This document shows positions 17,574-26,285 of a stretch of DNA of 64,000 nt, piece after piece. The stretch covers positions 1,044,646 to 1,108,645 of the forward strand of contig NZ_RQJP01000003.1 of assembly GCF_003858645.1 (NCBI RefSeq). Reading direction: 5' to 3'. This DNA is from Larkinella knui. GTDB taxonomy: Bacteria > Bacteroidota > Bacteroidia > Cytophagales > Spirosomataceae. Positions within the stretch are counted from its first letter, which is position 1. Each line of letters begins with the position of its first letter. A program made the translations under genes and the position numbers. The notes beneath the pieces were generated by a model. That model did not search any database and was not told where the DNA came from. It saw only the letters and a program-made list of their open reading frames with translations.

Positions 17574-18485
17574 TTATTTCATCTTGGTCCGCTTCACCAG
17601 ATAGCTGGTCAGAATCTGATCGAAGCCTTTAGCAATGTCGGCTTCGATAAAGTCGATCCGGTATTGGCCGCAGCGGATTTTCAATTCGTGGTAAAAATTC
17701 CTGATGGCGCTCTGGTAGCTATCCCGCACCTGGTTGGGCTGCACTTTTACTTTATCCCCCGTTTCGAGGTCGATAAACTCGTAAGGGCGCTCGTCGAACG
17801 TAAAATCCTCCTCGGTTTTTTTATCCGTTACGTGAAAAATCAATACTTCGTGGAGGTTGTGGCGCAGGTGTTGCAGAGCGGAAAAAAGATGATCGACATC
17901 CGACACGTTTTCAAACATGTCACTGAAAATAACCACCAGCGAGCGTTTGTTGATTTTTTCGGCCAGTTGATGAATCACCTCAGCCGCCGACGTTTTCCGA
18001 AGCAGTGGAGGTTGTTGCAGTAAAGCGTTGAGTTGCTGGAAGATTTTATGAACGTGCGAGGGCGTCGACTTCGTCTGGGTTTGAATATCGATTCCTTCCG
18101 CAAAGGTCGTCAGGCTAACGGCATCTTTCTGACGCTGCAGCAGATAGGCAATGCAGGCAGCGGCCATAATGCTGAACGTGATCTTGCCGTAACCCGGTTC
18201 GGGGTAATACATTGTCGACGAGGTGTCGAGCAGCAGGTGACAGCGCAGATTGGTTTCTTCTTCGAAACGCTTGACAAATAAACGCTCCGATTTGGCGAAA
18301 ACTTTCCAGTCGATGTAGCGCGTACTTTCGCCGGTATTGTAGAGCCGGTGTTCGGCAAACTCGACCGAGAAGCCGTGGAACGGCGACTTGTGTAAACCGG
18401 TAATGAACCCCTCCACCATCTGACGGGCCAGGAACTCGACATTACCATATTCCCGGACTTTCAGTAAATCTACTTGCGTTGCCAT
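17574..18485 (-). CDS. DUF58 domain protein
   Basis: A 303-residue soluble protein with the DUF58 signature: FLARQMVEGFITGLHKSPFH, then GESTRYIDWKVFAKSERLFV, and a VWA-like core with LLLDTSSTMYYP (metal-ion-dependent adhesion site DxSxS variant). DUF58 proteins usually sit beside MoxR-type AAA ATPases and BatA-type proteins and are tied to chaperone-like activation in the envelope. Here neither partner is adjacent. The start at 18485 gives the family-typical N-terminus MATQVDLLKVREYGN. Confidence 0.9.
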   Translation of the reverse strand: MATQVDLLKVREYGNVEFLARQMVEGFITGLHKSPFHGFSVEFAEHRLYNTGESTRYIDWKVFAKSERLFVKRFEEETNLRCHLLLDTSSTMYYPEPGYGKITFSIMAAACIAYLLQRQKDAVSLTTFAEGIDIQTQTKSTPSHVHKIFQQLNALLQQPPLLRKTSAAEVIHQLAEKINKRSLVVIFSDMFENVSDVDHLFSALQHLRHNLHEVLIFHVTDKKTEEDFTFDERPYEFIDLETGDKVKVQPNQVRDSYQSAIRNFYHELKIRCGQYRIDFIEADIAKGFDQILTSYLVKRTKMK

Positions 18486-18490
18486 AATTG

Positions 18491-18521
18491 TAAAAATACA
18501 TATCGCGGCCAGATCATCAAA
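18491..18521 (-). promoter_or_regulatory. Promoter-like motif of the DUF58 gene
   Basis: On the minus strand TTTG (18521-18518), 19 bases, then TATTTTTA (18498-18491), one base off TAnnTTTG. The element ends 6 bases before the ATG, so a transcript from it would be almost leaderless. That makes the call uncertain. Confidence 0.3.
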
Positions 18522-18642
18522 GTGAATCAGGTTGTAGTTCGTGCATCCGGGGCATTAAATTTGCCTTGTGTCTGAAATGCGTCCAGCGCAAACTATAACT
18601 TGTTCCTGTGATCCAGCCGCGATATGAAAACGTCCTCCGCGC

Positions 18643-19092
18643 TTAAATGGTATCGATGGGTGAAAGCAGCGGTTCGAAACGGTTGTTAATCGGAAATAAC
18701 ACGGCCGTGGCCGGGTCCAGTGATTTCCGATTATGACCGACAACCCGGATCGCCACATTGGCAATGCCCGTTTTGACGATTCCCAGGGTTTTGGCGGCTG
18801 CGTAGGCCAGATCGATGATGCGACCTTTGCCGCCGTGCGGCCCCCGGTCGTTAATCCGAACGACCACGGATTGATTGTTGGCTAAATTGGTCACTTCGAC
18901 CATGGTGTTCATGGGCAGAGAAATGTGTGCCGCCGTCAGTTTTTCGTTCTGATAACGTTCTCCGCTACTGGTTTTTTTCCCATGAAAGCGTTTTGAATAG
19001 AAAGAAGCCTTTCCTTTCTGTATGAGACCCGAATGGGCCTCCGTTGATTTCATGCCGCCAAAAAGCAACATGATCGTGACGATTATACTCAT
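18643..19092 (-). CDS. RlpA-family septal ring lytic transglycosylase-like protein
   Basis: From ATG 19092 this is a 149-residue secreted protein: signal peptide MSIIVTIMLLFGGMKSTEA, then the double-psi beta-barrel domain with KGKASFYSKRFHGKKTSSGE, MNTMVEVTNLANNQSVVVRI, NDRGPHGGKGRIIDLAYAAA. These are the conserved RlpA motifs, including the D-x-GP site. RlpA cleaves glycan strands lacking peptide stems. There is no SPOR domain, as is common for short Bacteroidota members. An ATG at 19140 would extend it by 16 residues and spoil the signal peptide. Confidence 0.88.
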   Translation of the reverse strand: MSIIVTIMLLFGGMKSTEAHSGLIQKGKASFYSKRFHGKKTSSGERYQNEKLTAAHISLPMNTMVEVTNLANNQSVVVRINDRGPHGGKGRIIDLAYAAAKTLGIVKTGIANVAIRVVGHNRKSLDPATAVLFPINNRFEPLLSPIDTI

Positions 19093-19182
19093 ACAGTTTG
19101 AGGTTTGGTGGAAAACAAAAAAAGGTTGAGCGCCAGACACTTACGCCCCACCTCCAGCAGAAATTTAACAATTCCCTCATTA

Positions 19183-19212
19183 CAAAGATAGCAGCAACTG
19201 CTTAAGAAGCAA
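19183..19212 (-). promoter_or_regulatory. Promoter of the RlpA-like gene
   Basis: On the minus strand TTG (19212-19210), 19 bases, TATCTTTG (19190-19183): exact matches at near-ideal spacing. This is the best promoter in the window. The leader to ATG 19092 would be about 85 bases. Confidence 0.65.
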
Positions 19213-19297
19213 TATGTTTTCTTTCTTTATTCTAGTGTTCTCTTCAATCCGTCCAGTTTGGACCGTACGCTATGAAAATTAATTTAAGGCAATGTTT

Positions 19298-19327
19298 TTG
19301 CTAGTTATACTAATCCGACTATTTTAG
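19298..19327 (+). promoter_or_regulatory. Promoter of the DUF3276 gene
   Basis: TTTTTG ending at 19300, 19 bases, TATTTTAG (19320-19327), one mismatch to TAnnTTTG. The GTG start is 31 bases further on. Confidence 0.5.
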
Positions 19328-19357
19328 CGTTTAAATCACCTCAAACCACCAGAGATT

Positions 19358-19681
19358 GTGGAAGAAAAAGAGAAAGAAAAAATCTTTTCCAAGCGCGTCA
19401 GAGCTGGAAAACGTACCTACTTCTTTGACGTCAAATCCACTCGCGCCAACGACTACTATCTGACCATTACTGAAAGCCGCCGACATCCGCAGGGCGACGG
19501 TTTTATTTATGAGAAACACAAGATGTTTCTTTATAAAGAAGATTTTGATAAATTCTCTGATGCCTTGCACGATACAATTCAATATATTAAATCTGATTTG
19601 ATGCCGGAATTCGACTTCTCCCAGTATACCGTAAAAGACGAACTGGAAGATGTGGGCGGCAGCGAATTAAAGTGGGAATAA
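19358..19681 (+). CDS. DUF3276 (PUR-alpha-like) nucleic-acid-binding protein
   Basis: A 107-residue protein with the strongly conserved SKRVRAGKRTYFFDVKSTRA, NDYYLTITESRR and IYEKHKMFLYKEDFDKF. This is the Bacteroidota DUF3276 family, whose fold is that of PUR-alpha DNA/RNA-binding proteins. The start is GTG 19358, as no ATG is available before the conserved part. It carries its own promoter and terminator, so it is monocistronic. The cellular target is not known. Confidence 0.93.
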   Translation: MEEKEKEKIFSKRVRAGKRTYFFDVKSTRANDYYLTITESRRHPQGDGFIYEKHKMFLYKEDFDKFSDALHDTIQYIKSDLMPEFDFSQYTVKDELEDVGGSELKWE

Positions 19682-19707
19682 CCAATCTGACTCTTCTTCC
19701 ACAACTT

Positions 19708-19734
19708 AGCCTCTGATACTCCGGAGGCTTTTTT
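19708..19734 (+). terminator. Rho-independent terminator of DUF3276 gene
   Basis: AGCCTC (19708-19713) pairs with GAGGCT (19724-19729), followed directly by a T-run. It lies 27 bases after the stop codon. Confidence 0.7.
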
Positions 19735-19786
19735 GTTTTTCGCCCCCGAATGTTCGAACTTTGCGAGACAATTGTGAATGAGTGAT

Positions 19787-19915
19787 TTTTTGATTGAGTG
19801 ATTGAGCGATTTGTGATTGAGTGAAGAAATAGATGCCGAAAGTTTGTCGAAAAATTCTTCCACCTCACAAGTACAATTCACTCAATCACAAATCGCTCAA
19901 TCACTCAATCAAAAA
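19787..19915. repeat. Perfect 39-bp inverted repeat upstream of ychF
   Basis: Arms 19787-19825 and 19877-19915 are perfect reverse complements. Each arm is itself a run of the words GATTGAGT/GATTGAGC/GATTTGTGATTGAGTGA. The right arm ends 9 bases before the ATG of ychF, so if transcribed it would form a very stable hairpin right at the start codon. It is too far downstream of the DUF3276 terminator to belong to it. Confidence 0.9.
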
Positions 19916-19924
19916 TTATTATTC

Positions 19925-21028
19925 ATGAGTCTTCAATGCGGTATTGTCGGGCTGCCCAATGTTGGGAAGTCCACGTTGTTTAATGCCATTTCGAGCGGGA
20001 AAGCCGAAGCTGCCAATTACCCGTTCTGCACCATAGATCCCAACGTCGGTGTCGTAACGGTTCCCGACGAGCGTCTGGACACGCTGGAAAGTCTGGTAAA
20101 ACCTCAGAAAGTGGTGCCGACCATTATTGAATTTGTCGACATTGCCGGCCTGGTCAAGGGAGCCAGCCAGGGCCAGGGTTTGGGCAATAAGTTTCTGGCC
20201 AATATTCGGGAAGTCGATGCCATCGTTCACGTCATCCGGTGTTTTGAAGACGATAACATCGTTCACGTGGAGGGGCGCGTCAACCCGATTTTTGACAAGG
20301 AAATCATTGATATTGAACTTCAACTGAAAGATCTGGAGTCGGTTGACCGGAAACTCCAGCGCACCGAAAAAGCCGTTCGCGCCGGTAGCGATGCCAAAGC
20401 CAAAGCCGAACTGGAAACGCTGATCAGGTATAAAAAAGCCCTGGAGTCGGGCCTGAACGCCCGCGCCGTGGATGTAACGCCCGAAGAACAGCAGGCGGCT
20501 GTCGGCGAACTCCAGTTGCTTACCGTAAAACCGGTCATCTACGTGGCGAATGTCGATGAAAAATCGCTGCCGGGCGGCAACCAATACTCCGAGCAACTGA
20601 AAGAAATGGCCAAAGCGGAGGGCGCGGAAGTGGTCATCGTGTGTGCCGCCATCGAAGCTCAGATTGCCGAAATCGAAGACCCGGATGAGCGTCAGATGTT
20701 CCTGGAAGAATACGGGTTGCAGGAATCCGGTCTGGATCTGCTCATCAAGGCGTCGTACCGTTTGCTAAATCTGATTACTTATTTTACGGCGGGTGTCAAG
20801 GAAGTTCGCGCGTGGACGATTCAACGCGGCTGGAAAGCGCCACAGGCTGCGGGCGTGATTCACTCGGATTTCGAAAAACACTTCATCCGGGCGCAGGTCA
20901 TCAAGATTCCGGATTTTGTTCAGTACAAATCACAAGCCGCCGTTCGGGAAGCGGGCAAACTGTCGGTCGAAGGCAAGGAGTACGTCGTGGCCGACGGCGA
21001 TGTGATGGAGTTTCTGCATAGCGCATAA
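19925..21028 (+). CDS. ychF: Redox-regulated ATPase YchF (Obg family)
   Basis: From ATG 19925 this is 367 residues, the usual YchF length. It has the P-loop [18 protein letters not shown], the switch region [24 protein letters not shown] as the altered G4 motif that makes YchF prefer ATP over GTP, a helical insertion (residues about 130-200) and the C-terminal TGS domain ([20 protein letters not shown]). YchF binds ribosomes and takes part in stress responses. A longer frame opening at 19817 would read through the inverted repeat and is not credible. Confidence 0.96.
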   Translation: MSLQCGIVGLPNVGKSTLFNAISSGKAEAANYPFCTIDPNVGVVTVPDERLDTLESLVKPQKVVPTIIEFVDIAGLVKGASQGQGLGNKFLANIREVDAIVHVIRCFEDDNIVHVEGRVNPIFDKEIIDIELQLKDLESVDRKLQRTEKAVRAGSDAKAKAELETLIRYKKALESGLNARAVDVTPEEQQAAVGELQLLTVKPVIYVANVDEKSLPGGNQYSEQLKEMAKAEGAEVVIVCAAIEAQIAEIEDPDERQMFLEEYGLQESGLDLLIKASYRLLNLITYFTAGVKEVRAWTIQRGWKAPQAAGVIHSDFEKHFIRAQVIKIPDFVQYKSQAAVREAGKLSVEGKEYVVADGDVMEFLHSA

Positions 21029-21032
21029 CGAT

Positions 21033-21057
21033 AGCGGGCTTCCGGCCCGCTTTTTTT
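21033..21057 (+). terminator. Rho-independent terminator of ychF
   Basis: AGCGGGC (21033-21039), loop TTCCG, GCCCGCT (21045-21051), then a run of T. It starts 4 bases after the stop codon. Confidence 0.85.
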
Positions 21058-21074
21058 ATACCAACAGACCCAGA

Positions 21075-21902
21075 ATGGCAGAGATAAGCGTCAAACCGGC
21101 CCAATCTTCCCAGCTTCGCGATATTCCGCTGTTTCTGGGCCTGATTCCGTTTATCAACGTCCTCAATTATTACCTCACCTACACGCATATTCCGTCGGGC
21201 TGGCGGTTGGTAGCTACGTTTCTGATCGACACGCTGGAAGGATATGCCGCCTGGTGGATGATCCGGGTGCTGATTCACAGGCTGGATCGGCAGTTTCCTT
21301 ACGAGCGGAGTTTCGTCCAACGCATTCTCCTGCAGTGCACGGTCACTTCCGTTGCCGGTATTCTGGTGATTGCTTTAACGACGGAGCTGGTCAATTTTCT
21401 GGCGACCGACCAACCGGTTCCACGCCGTTTTTACACCCACGACATTTTCATTTTCTTCATCTGGATTCTGGCCATCAACGGGATTTACATCGGTGCGCAT
21501 TTTTACGATCAGTTTCAACAAGCCGACCGGACCAAACACGAAGCGCTCCGCGTCCGGCAGGAAGGGTTTATGGTTCGTTCGGGCAAACAGAATATCGCCA
21601 TTCCGTTCGACGAAATTGCCGGATTTTATGTGGATGGTGACTATACGATGGTGCTGACCGATCAGCAGAAACGCTACGTCGTCGACCAGTCACTGGACAA
21701 ACTGGAAGAGGAACTGCCCGCCGAATGGTTTTTCCGGCTCAACCGCCAGTACATCCTGCACCGCCAAACCTTGTCCGCTTTCGACCGGATGGAGAACGGC
21801 AAGCTCACGGTTCGACTCAAAGCCACCCCCGGTTTCCCGGAGAACATTCAGGTAAGCCGCACCAAAGCGCCGGTTTTCAAAAAATGGTTTTCCATTGATT
21901 AA
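21075..21902 (+). CDS. LytTR-domain membrane regulator
   Basis: A 275-residue protein with four membrane helices (residues about 18-150: DIPLFLGLIPFINVLNYYL, RLVATFLIDTLEGYAAWWMI, ILLQCTVTSVAGILVIALTT, IFIFFIWILAINGIYIGAHF) and a C-terminal LytTR DNA-binding domain (IPFDEIAGFYVDGDYTMVL, FFRLNRQYILHRQTLSAF, IQVSRTKAPVFKKWF). It is a membrane-bound one-component regulator with no receiver domain. Downstream genes on the same strand encode an outer-membrane protein and a serine hydrolase and may be its targets. Confidence 0.9.
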   Translation: MAEISVKPAQSSQLRDIPLFLGLIPFINVLNYYLTYTHIPSGWRLVATFLIDTLEGYAAWWMIRVLIHRLDRQFPYERSFVQRILLQCTVTSVAGILVIALTTELVNFLATDQPVPRRFYTHDIFIFFIWILAINGIYIGAHFYDQFQQADRTKHEALRVRQEGFMVRSGKQNIAIPFDEIAGFYVDGDYTMVLTDQQKRYVVDQSLDKLEEELPAEWFFRLNRQYILHRQTLSAFDRMENGKLTVRLKATPGFPENIQVSRTKAPVFKKWFSID

Positions 21903-22014
21903 ATCCAACCACACTTCACGGACGATTTTGCTACATTTCACCGAAAAACCGGCCTATACGCCGTAAAAGCCTATTTTCCTGGCCGTACTTTGCCTTCGCA
22001 AATACGAACACGCC

Positions 22015-22623
22015 ATGAAAAAATTACTTTTATCGAATCTCATTTTACTCGCACTGGCCGGTTTATTCCCCGTTTGTGCGCAGCAAATCCCCTCGCCGGA
22101 GTCGACCAGACGCAACTGGCCATTGATCGTCAGTTTACAGTTTCACGCCATCTCGATGCCGTTCCGGGATTTGAAAAGTACCTTCTCCAACGTCGGCTTT
22201 AGCCTCGGAACGGAGGTGATGTACAACCGCCGGGCGAATCTGCTCCAGCAGGTTCAGGTCGGTTTTTACCGGAATCGGAACGCCGGAAACGGGCTGTCGG
22301 TTTTTACCCAAACCGCCTATCGCCCGCATTTCGGACCGGTTTACGCGGAAGTCAAAGCGGGCCTGGGCTACCATTTTGCCTTTCACCCGAACACGACGCT
22401 GGTGTTCAAAAACGGCGAATGGCAGTCGGCGGGTCAGCGCGGCAAAGGGATGCTGATGGTGCCGGTTGGTGTCTCCATCGGGTATCAGGGGACGAATACG
22501 AAACCGCTGTTCGAACCTTTCGTCAGTTACCAGTTTTTCATTCTCCAGGGCTACAATCCGGAGGTTCCTCTCCTGCCCAATCAACTGATTCAGATCGGCT
22601 CCCGAATTCATTTTTCCCATTAA
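22015..22623 (+). CDS. Outer-membrane beta-barrel protein, function unknown
   Basis: A 202-residue exported protein: signal peptide MKKLLLSNLILLALAGLFPV ending CAQ, then alternating amphipathic strands rich in aromatic residues (VGFYRNRNAGNGLSVFTQTA, FGPVYAEVKAGLGYHFAF, VPVGVSIGYQG, LFEPFVSYQFFILQGY). It ends in a hydrophobic strand IQIGSRIHFSH with near C-terminal aromatic residue, like small porin-type barrels. No family name is recognised. It is 18 bases upstream of the serine hydrolase, so the two are likely co-expressed. Confidence 0.65.
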   Translation: MKKLLLSNLILLALAGLFPVCAQQIPSPESTRRNWPLIVSLQFHAISMPFRDLKSTFSNVGFSLGTEVMYNRRANLLQQVQVGFYRNRNAGNGLSVFTQTAYRPHFGPVYAEVKAGLGYHFAFHPNTTLVFKNGEWQSAGQRGKGMLMVPVGVSIGYQGTNTKPLFEPFVSYQFFILQGYNPEVPLLPNQLIQIGSRIHFSH

Positions 22624-22641
22624 TTCACACCGTACAACCTC

Positions 22642-23802
22642 ATGAAATCACTTTTATTCGGAGCCTTGCTGGCCGGACTGCTGGCCTGTGATCCACACGA
22701 TTTAACCACGCCCACGGTTTCCTGCACCGAAACCACTCCGCTCAATACAACGTATTCCAAAGCGCAGCAAATCCAGAACCTGCTCGACGGTTTTACGGCC
22801 CAGGGGGTGCCGGGCGTTGCCGTGGCGGTTTATACGCCCAAAGAAGGCTACTGGGCCGGCGCTTCCGGTTTTGCGCGGCTGGAAGATAAAACAGCCCTGC
22901 AAATTTGCCACCTGCAATACAGCCAGAGCGTTGCCAAGAGTTACATGGCTGTCGGTATTCTGAAACTGGTGGAAGCCGGTAAAATTGAGCTGGACAAGCC
23001 GATTACGACATACCTGCCCACCAGCCTCAGCGACAATGTGACCGATGCCGGAACGATTACGGTCCGGATGCTGCTCAACCACACGTCCGGGATTCCGAGT
23101 TACTCGCTCGACACGGATTACGTATCGGTTTTGCTGCAAAATCCGCTGCGTTCGTTTACCGGTGCCGCGTATTTGTCGTACATCCGAAAAGCCCCGTTGC
23201 TCTTCAAACCCGGTAGTTATTTTCAGTATTCCGATACCAATTACCTGCTGCTGGCCCTCATCGCCAACCAGGTTCACGGCGACCACGCCCGGCTGATTCA
23301 GGAGAGTGTTTTGACACCGCTGAACCTTCGGCAGACGTTTTACCATCATTTCCAGGACAATCCCAACCTGGTAAACAGCTATTTCGACCGGTTTGGCGAT
23401 GGAAAGCTGGAAAACGTCTCGCAGATGCAACAGGTTAATGTCAACTCCCTGATGGGCGACGACGGCCTGGTGGCGGCTCCGCTGGATTACATCAAATTTC
23501 TGCAGGGATTGCTGGGCGGCAAGCTGTTATCAGACAAAAGCATGAGCACTATGATGACCTGGGTGAAGAACAAGGATGGGGAGCCAAGCTACGGCATGGG
23601 TTTGTATCACGTTCAGTATGACGGGCAACTTGCCTACGGCCACGGCGGAGCCGGGCTGGGTGCCGGGTGTGCGCTTTACTATTTTCCGGAGAAACAGCTG
23701 TATGTCTTTATGGGCACCAACATAGGCACCCTGACCGACGGCCCCTACGTACGCAAAGTGGGCGAAATGAAAGACCAGTTGCTGGATTTGCTGTTGCAAT
23801 AA
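22642..23802 (+). CDS. Serine hydrolase (beta-lactamase class C-like) lipoprotein
   Basis: A 386-residue lipoprotein: the signal MKSLLFGALLAGLLAC has a lipobox (LLAC). The hydrolase fold has the nucleophile motif S96-V-A-K99, the second motif Y196-S-D198 (YxN variant) and H334-G-G336 replacing KTG. Such proteins are penicillin-binding-protein-like esterases or D-aminopeptidases and few are true beta-lactamases. It probably sits in the periplasm or on the outer membrane. It follows the beta-barrel gene by 18 bases. The substrate is unknown. Confidence 0.88.
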   Translation: MKSLLFGALLAGLLACDPHDLTTPTVSCTETTPLNTTYSKAQQIQNLLDGFTAQGVPGVAVAVYTPKEGYWAGASGFARLEDKTALQICHLQYSQSVAKSYMAVGILKLVEAGKIELDKPITTYLPTSLSDNVTDAGTITVRMLLNHTSGIPSYSLDTDYVSVLLQNPLRSFTGAAYLSYIRKAPLLFKPGSYFQYSDTNYLLLALIANQVHGDHARLIQESVLTPLNLRQTFYHHFQDNPNLVNSYFDRFGDGKLENVSQMQQVNVNSLMGDDGLVAAPLDYIKFLQGLLGGKLLSDKSMSTMMTWVKNKDGEPSYGMGLYHVQYDGQLAYGHGGAGLGAGCALYYFPEKQLYVFMGTNIGTLTDGPYVRKVGEMKDQLLDLLLQ

Positions 23803-23803
23803 G

Positions 23804-25120
23804 CTATTTCCGTTTGTTGATCCCGATTCGCCGGTAGCCCACCAACTGGTCGGCCCGCGACGCCGGAGGGCGGTGGTAGACAAAGATTTCATACTCATTT
23901 TCGGTAGCCGAATAATTTCCCTCGATCAGGGTTTCGTTGCCGGTCAGGTTCATACCGGAACGCGACACGGGCGGGGGAATTCCTTTTACGGAATAATTAT
24001 AGTTGTAAACGCCCTGCTTCAGTTGAATTTCGGCCTGATACGCCCGCAGATCGGGCACGTAACTCATCCGGTTGAGATCGTTTAACTGCCAGAAATTGAA
24101 TGGCCCATTGACGAACACTTCCGCAGTACCGATCTCATCCATGCGCAGCGTAAAAACCGTCGTGATGTAATCGGACTGCGTCGCGCCGATATGGGTTTCC
24201 AGGTGGTCGATGACGTATTGCCCATTAAAATCGTCCGTTTGAACATACGCGCCCACACTCCGGATGCCGTCGGTTTGCACAAACGCCGTGTTCCGGTCTT
24301 CCTTGCGGTCAATCCGTTCCACGTAATTTCCCCGCGACAATACCGTCCGGGTGTCAAAATACCGGTATTCATTGCCGCCCGGAAACGTATTTTTCAGATC
24401 GAAAAGCCGGTATTCCAGCAGGTTGTCGAAAGCCCGGACGTTGGTGGGGCGCAGGCCGGTAATGATGCGGTCGTCGCGGTAATCCTGCCGGATCACAATC
24501 TTCAGGTCGTCCTGCGGAGAGATGAGCGGATACCCCCGGTAGCTAATTTCGAAATTAATCTGCTGGTCGGTGAACCGCAGTTGCGGGTCGTTGGCAAACT
24601 CGGCCGTTGCCGAAACGCCCACGCGATTCTGATAGGCACTAAACCGACGGCTGAAATAAATCTGGTTCGGATTGCGCTCGTTATACACCAGCAGCACATA
24701 ATTGCCCGGCAGTTTCATTTTTGGTATCGGAAACCGGTAGTGGTAATACGGTATTTTCGTGTTTTGCGAAATCTGGTAATCCTGAATCGGGTAGTCGTTG
24801 TATTCGTACGTAAACTCGATGTCGTTCAGGATCGAGCGTTCCCAATTGACATTACAATGGATGAATTTGGCGCGAAACGGGCGAAAGCTGGCCGTCAGAT
24901 CATCAAATTCCAGCATGAGCTGAGTTCCGACCGATTGATCGATGACGGGCGGATTGAGGGTTTGGGCCGGATTGGCGGGATCATTGCCCAGCACCGGATA
25001 TAGCAATACGGTTTTGATGGTTTGTTCGAAAATACGGTCTTCCGTCGGCAGGTTCTGGGCGAAAGTCGGGAAAAATACAATGCCGTTTAACAGCAGGAAA
25101 AGTCGAAAGAATCGAATCAT
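23804..25120 (-). CDS. Type IX secretion system plug protein (DUF5103)
   Basis: A 438-residue exported protein, signal peptide FFRLFLLLNGIVFFPTFAQ. The N-terminal beta domain (TVLLYPVLGNDPANPAQTLN, LEFDDLTASFRPFRAKFIHC, GNYVLLVYNERNPNQIYFSR) is the T9SS_plug first domain, formerly DUF5103. The C-terminal part (VFTLRMDEIGTAEVFVNGPF) is the immunoglobulin-like portion. In Flavobacterium the Plug protein closes the periplasmic end of the SprA translocon. The gene is single, converging on the serine hydrolase with one base between stops. A T9SS substrate is encoded at 48.6 kb. Confidence 0.9.
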   Translation of the reverse strand: MIRFFRLFLLLNGIVFFPTFAQNLPTEDRIFEQTIKTVLLYPVLGNDPANPAQTLNPPVIDQSVGTQLMLEFDDLTASFRPFRAKFIHCNVNWERSILNDIEFTYEYNDYPIQDYQISQNTKIPYYHYRFPIPKMKLPGNYVLLVYNERNPNQIYFSRRFSAYQNRVGVSATAEFANDPQLRFTDQQINFEISYRGYPLISPQDDLKIVIRQDYRDDRIITGLRPTNVRAFDNLLEYRLFDLKNTFPGGNEYRYFDTRTVLSRGNYVERIDRKEDRNTAFVQTDGIRSVGAYVQTDDFNGQYVIDHLETHIGATQSDYITTVFTLRMDEIGTAEVFVNGPFNFWQLNDLNRMSYVPDLRAYQAEIQLKQGVYNYNYSVKGIPPPVSRSGMNLTGNETLIEGNYSATENEYEIFVYHRPPASRADQLVGYRRIGINKRK

Positions 25121-25190
25121 TCAGGTAGTGATAACTTTATGATTAGGAACGAAATTTCGGGTTGGGCGGTATAAAAAACATTTCAGGGTA

Positions 25191-25198
25191 TATTTTTG
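25191..25198 (+). promoter_or_regulatory. -7 promoter element of the bestrophin gene
   Basis: TATTTTTG, an exact TAnnTTTG, 28 bases before ATG 25226. No well-spaced TTG was found. It disfavours a GTG start at 25196. Confidence 0.35.
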
Positions 25199-25225
25199 GT
25201 TAAACAAGATACAAACCTGAGAACA

Positions 25226-26146
25226 ATGGTCAATTATAACACGAAAGAGTGGCTGCGGTTTCTGATTAATTTCCCCAGAGCCGATACGGTCCGCAAGCTG
25301 CTACCGTTTCTGGGGATTATGGCGGTTTATTCGTTTATCATTGCCTTCGTCATTCTGGAAATATTTCACATGGCCGACAATTCGGATCTGCGAAATATTT
25401 CCCTGATGCATTCGCTGTTAGGCTTCGTGATTTCGATGTTGCTGGTTTTCAGAACCAATACCGCCTACGACCGCTGGTGGGAAGGCCGCCGACAGTGGGG
25501 GGCTCTCACCAACAACAGCCGAAATCTGGCCCTGAAACTGGAGCCTCTTCTGGACGGAGCCACCACCGACGACCGGGAGTTTTTTCGGGCTATGATTCCC
25601 AATTTTGCCTTCGCCCTGAAAAACCACCTCCGGACGCATTTTGTCGAGAAAGAATTTACCGAATGTGCGGCATTTCACCTGGCGGATCTGAACCGGCACG
25701 AACATATTCCGGCTCAAATCGCAGCGGCCATTACCCGCAAAGTGTATGAACTCCAGCGTCGGGGAATACTTTTACCGGAGCATCTGCTTTTTCTTAATCT
25801 GGAATTACAAAGCCTAATGGACGTTTGTGGGGCCTGCGAACGGATTCATAAAACACCGATTCCTTATTCCTACAGCTCATTCCTGAAAAAATTCATTTCC
25901 ATTTACTGCGTTACGCTCCCCCTGGGCTATGTTTTCAGTCTGCATTACCTCGTTATTCCGTTTGCCGTCTTCATTTTTTACGTTCTGGCCAGTCTCGAAG
26001 TCATTGCGGAGGAAATTGAAGATCCGTTCGGAGTCGACGCCAATGATTTACCGGCCGAAACCATCTGTACTAACATCCGGCAGTCGGTTCGGCAACTGAT
26101 TCCGGTTTCCGAAGTTGCCCAGACAACGGCTTCGGGCCGTCCCTGA
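25226..26146 (+). CDS. Bestrophin-family (UPF0187) ion channel
   Basis: From ATG 25226, 306 residues. KLLPFLGIMAVYSFIIAFVI and SLLGFVISMLLVFRTNTAYD then RWWEGRRQWGALTNNSRNL are the conserved first helices and the FRTNTAYDRWWEGR signature of bacterial bestrophins. A late pair of helices (FISIYCVTLPLGYVFSLHYL, PFAVFIFYVLASLEVIAEE) and the EEIEDPFGVDANDLP end complete the family pattern. Bacterial bestrophins form pentameric channels for anions or, in some cases, cations. Single gene with its own promoter. Confidence 0.93.
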   Translation: MVNYNTKEWLRFLINFPRADTVRKLLPFLGIMAVYSFIIAFVILEIFHMADNSDLRNISLMHSLLGFVISMLLVFRTNTAYDRWWEGRRQWGALTNNSRNLALKLEPLLDGATTDDREFFRAMIPNFAFALKNHLRTHFVEKEFTECAAFHLADLNRHEHIPAQIAAAITRKVYELQRRGILLPEHLLFLNLELQSLMDVCGACERIHKTPIPYSYSSFLKKFISIYCVTLPLGYVFSLHYLVIPFAVFIFYVLASLEVIAEEIEDPFGVDANDLPAETICTNIRQSVRQLIPVSEVAQTTASGRP

Positions 26147-26285
26147 GTGGCAGGTTTGCGGGAGAAGCTACGAGTTTACAGGTAGCTTCATCCCACCGTA
26201 ACGCCAGGTCCGACAACTCAGGCGACCGCCCGGTTTTGTCAGCTATCTAACAGGTACTGCATCGAGCTTGCCGTTGATTCACCAC

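Noticed and set aside
22642..23802. Antibiotic-resistance beta-lactamase
   Set aside because: It has the class C-like serine hydrolase fold, but the family is mostly non-lactamase esterases/peptidases and it carries YSD/HGG motif variants; only serine hydrolase is claimed.
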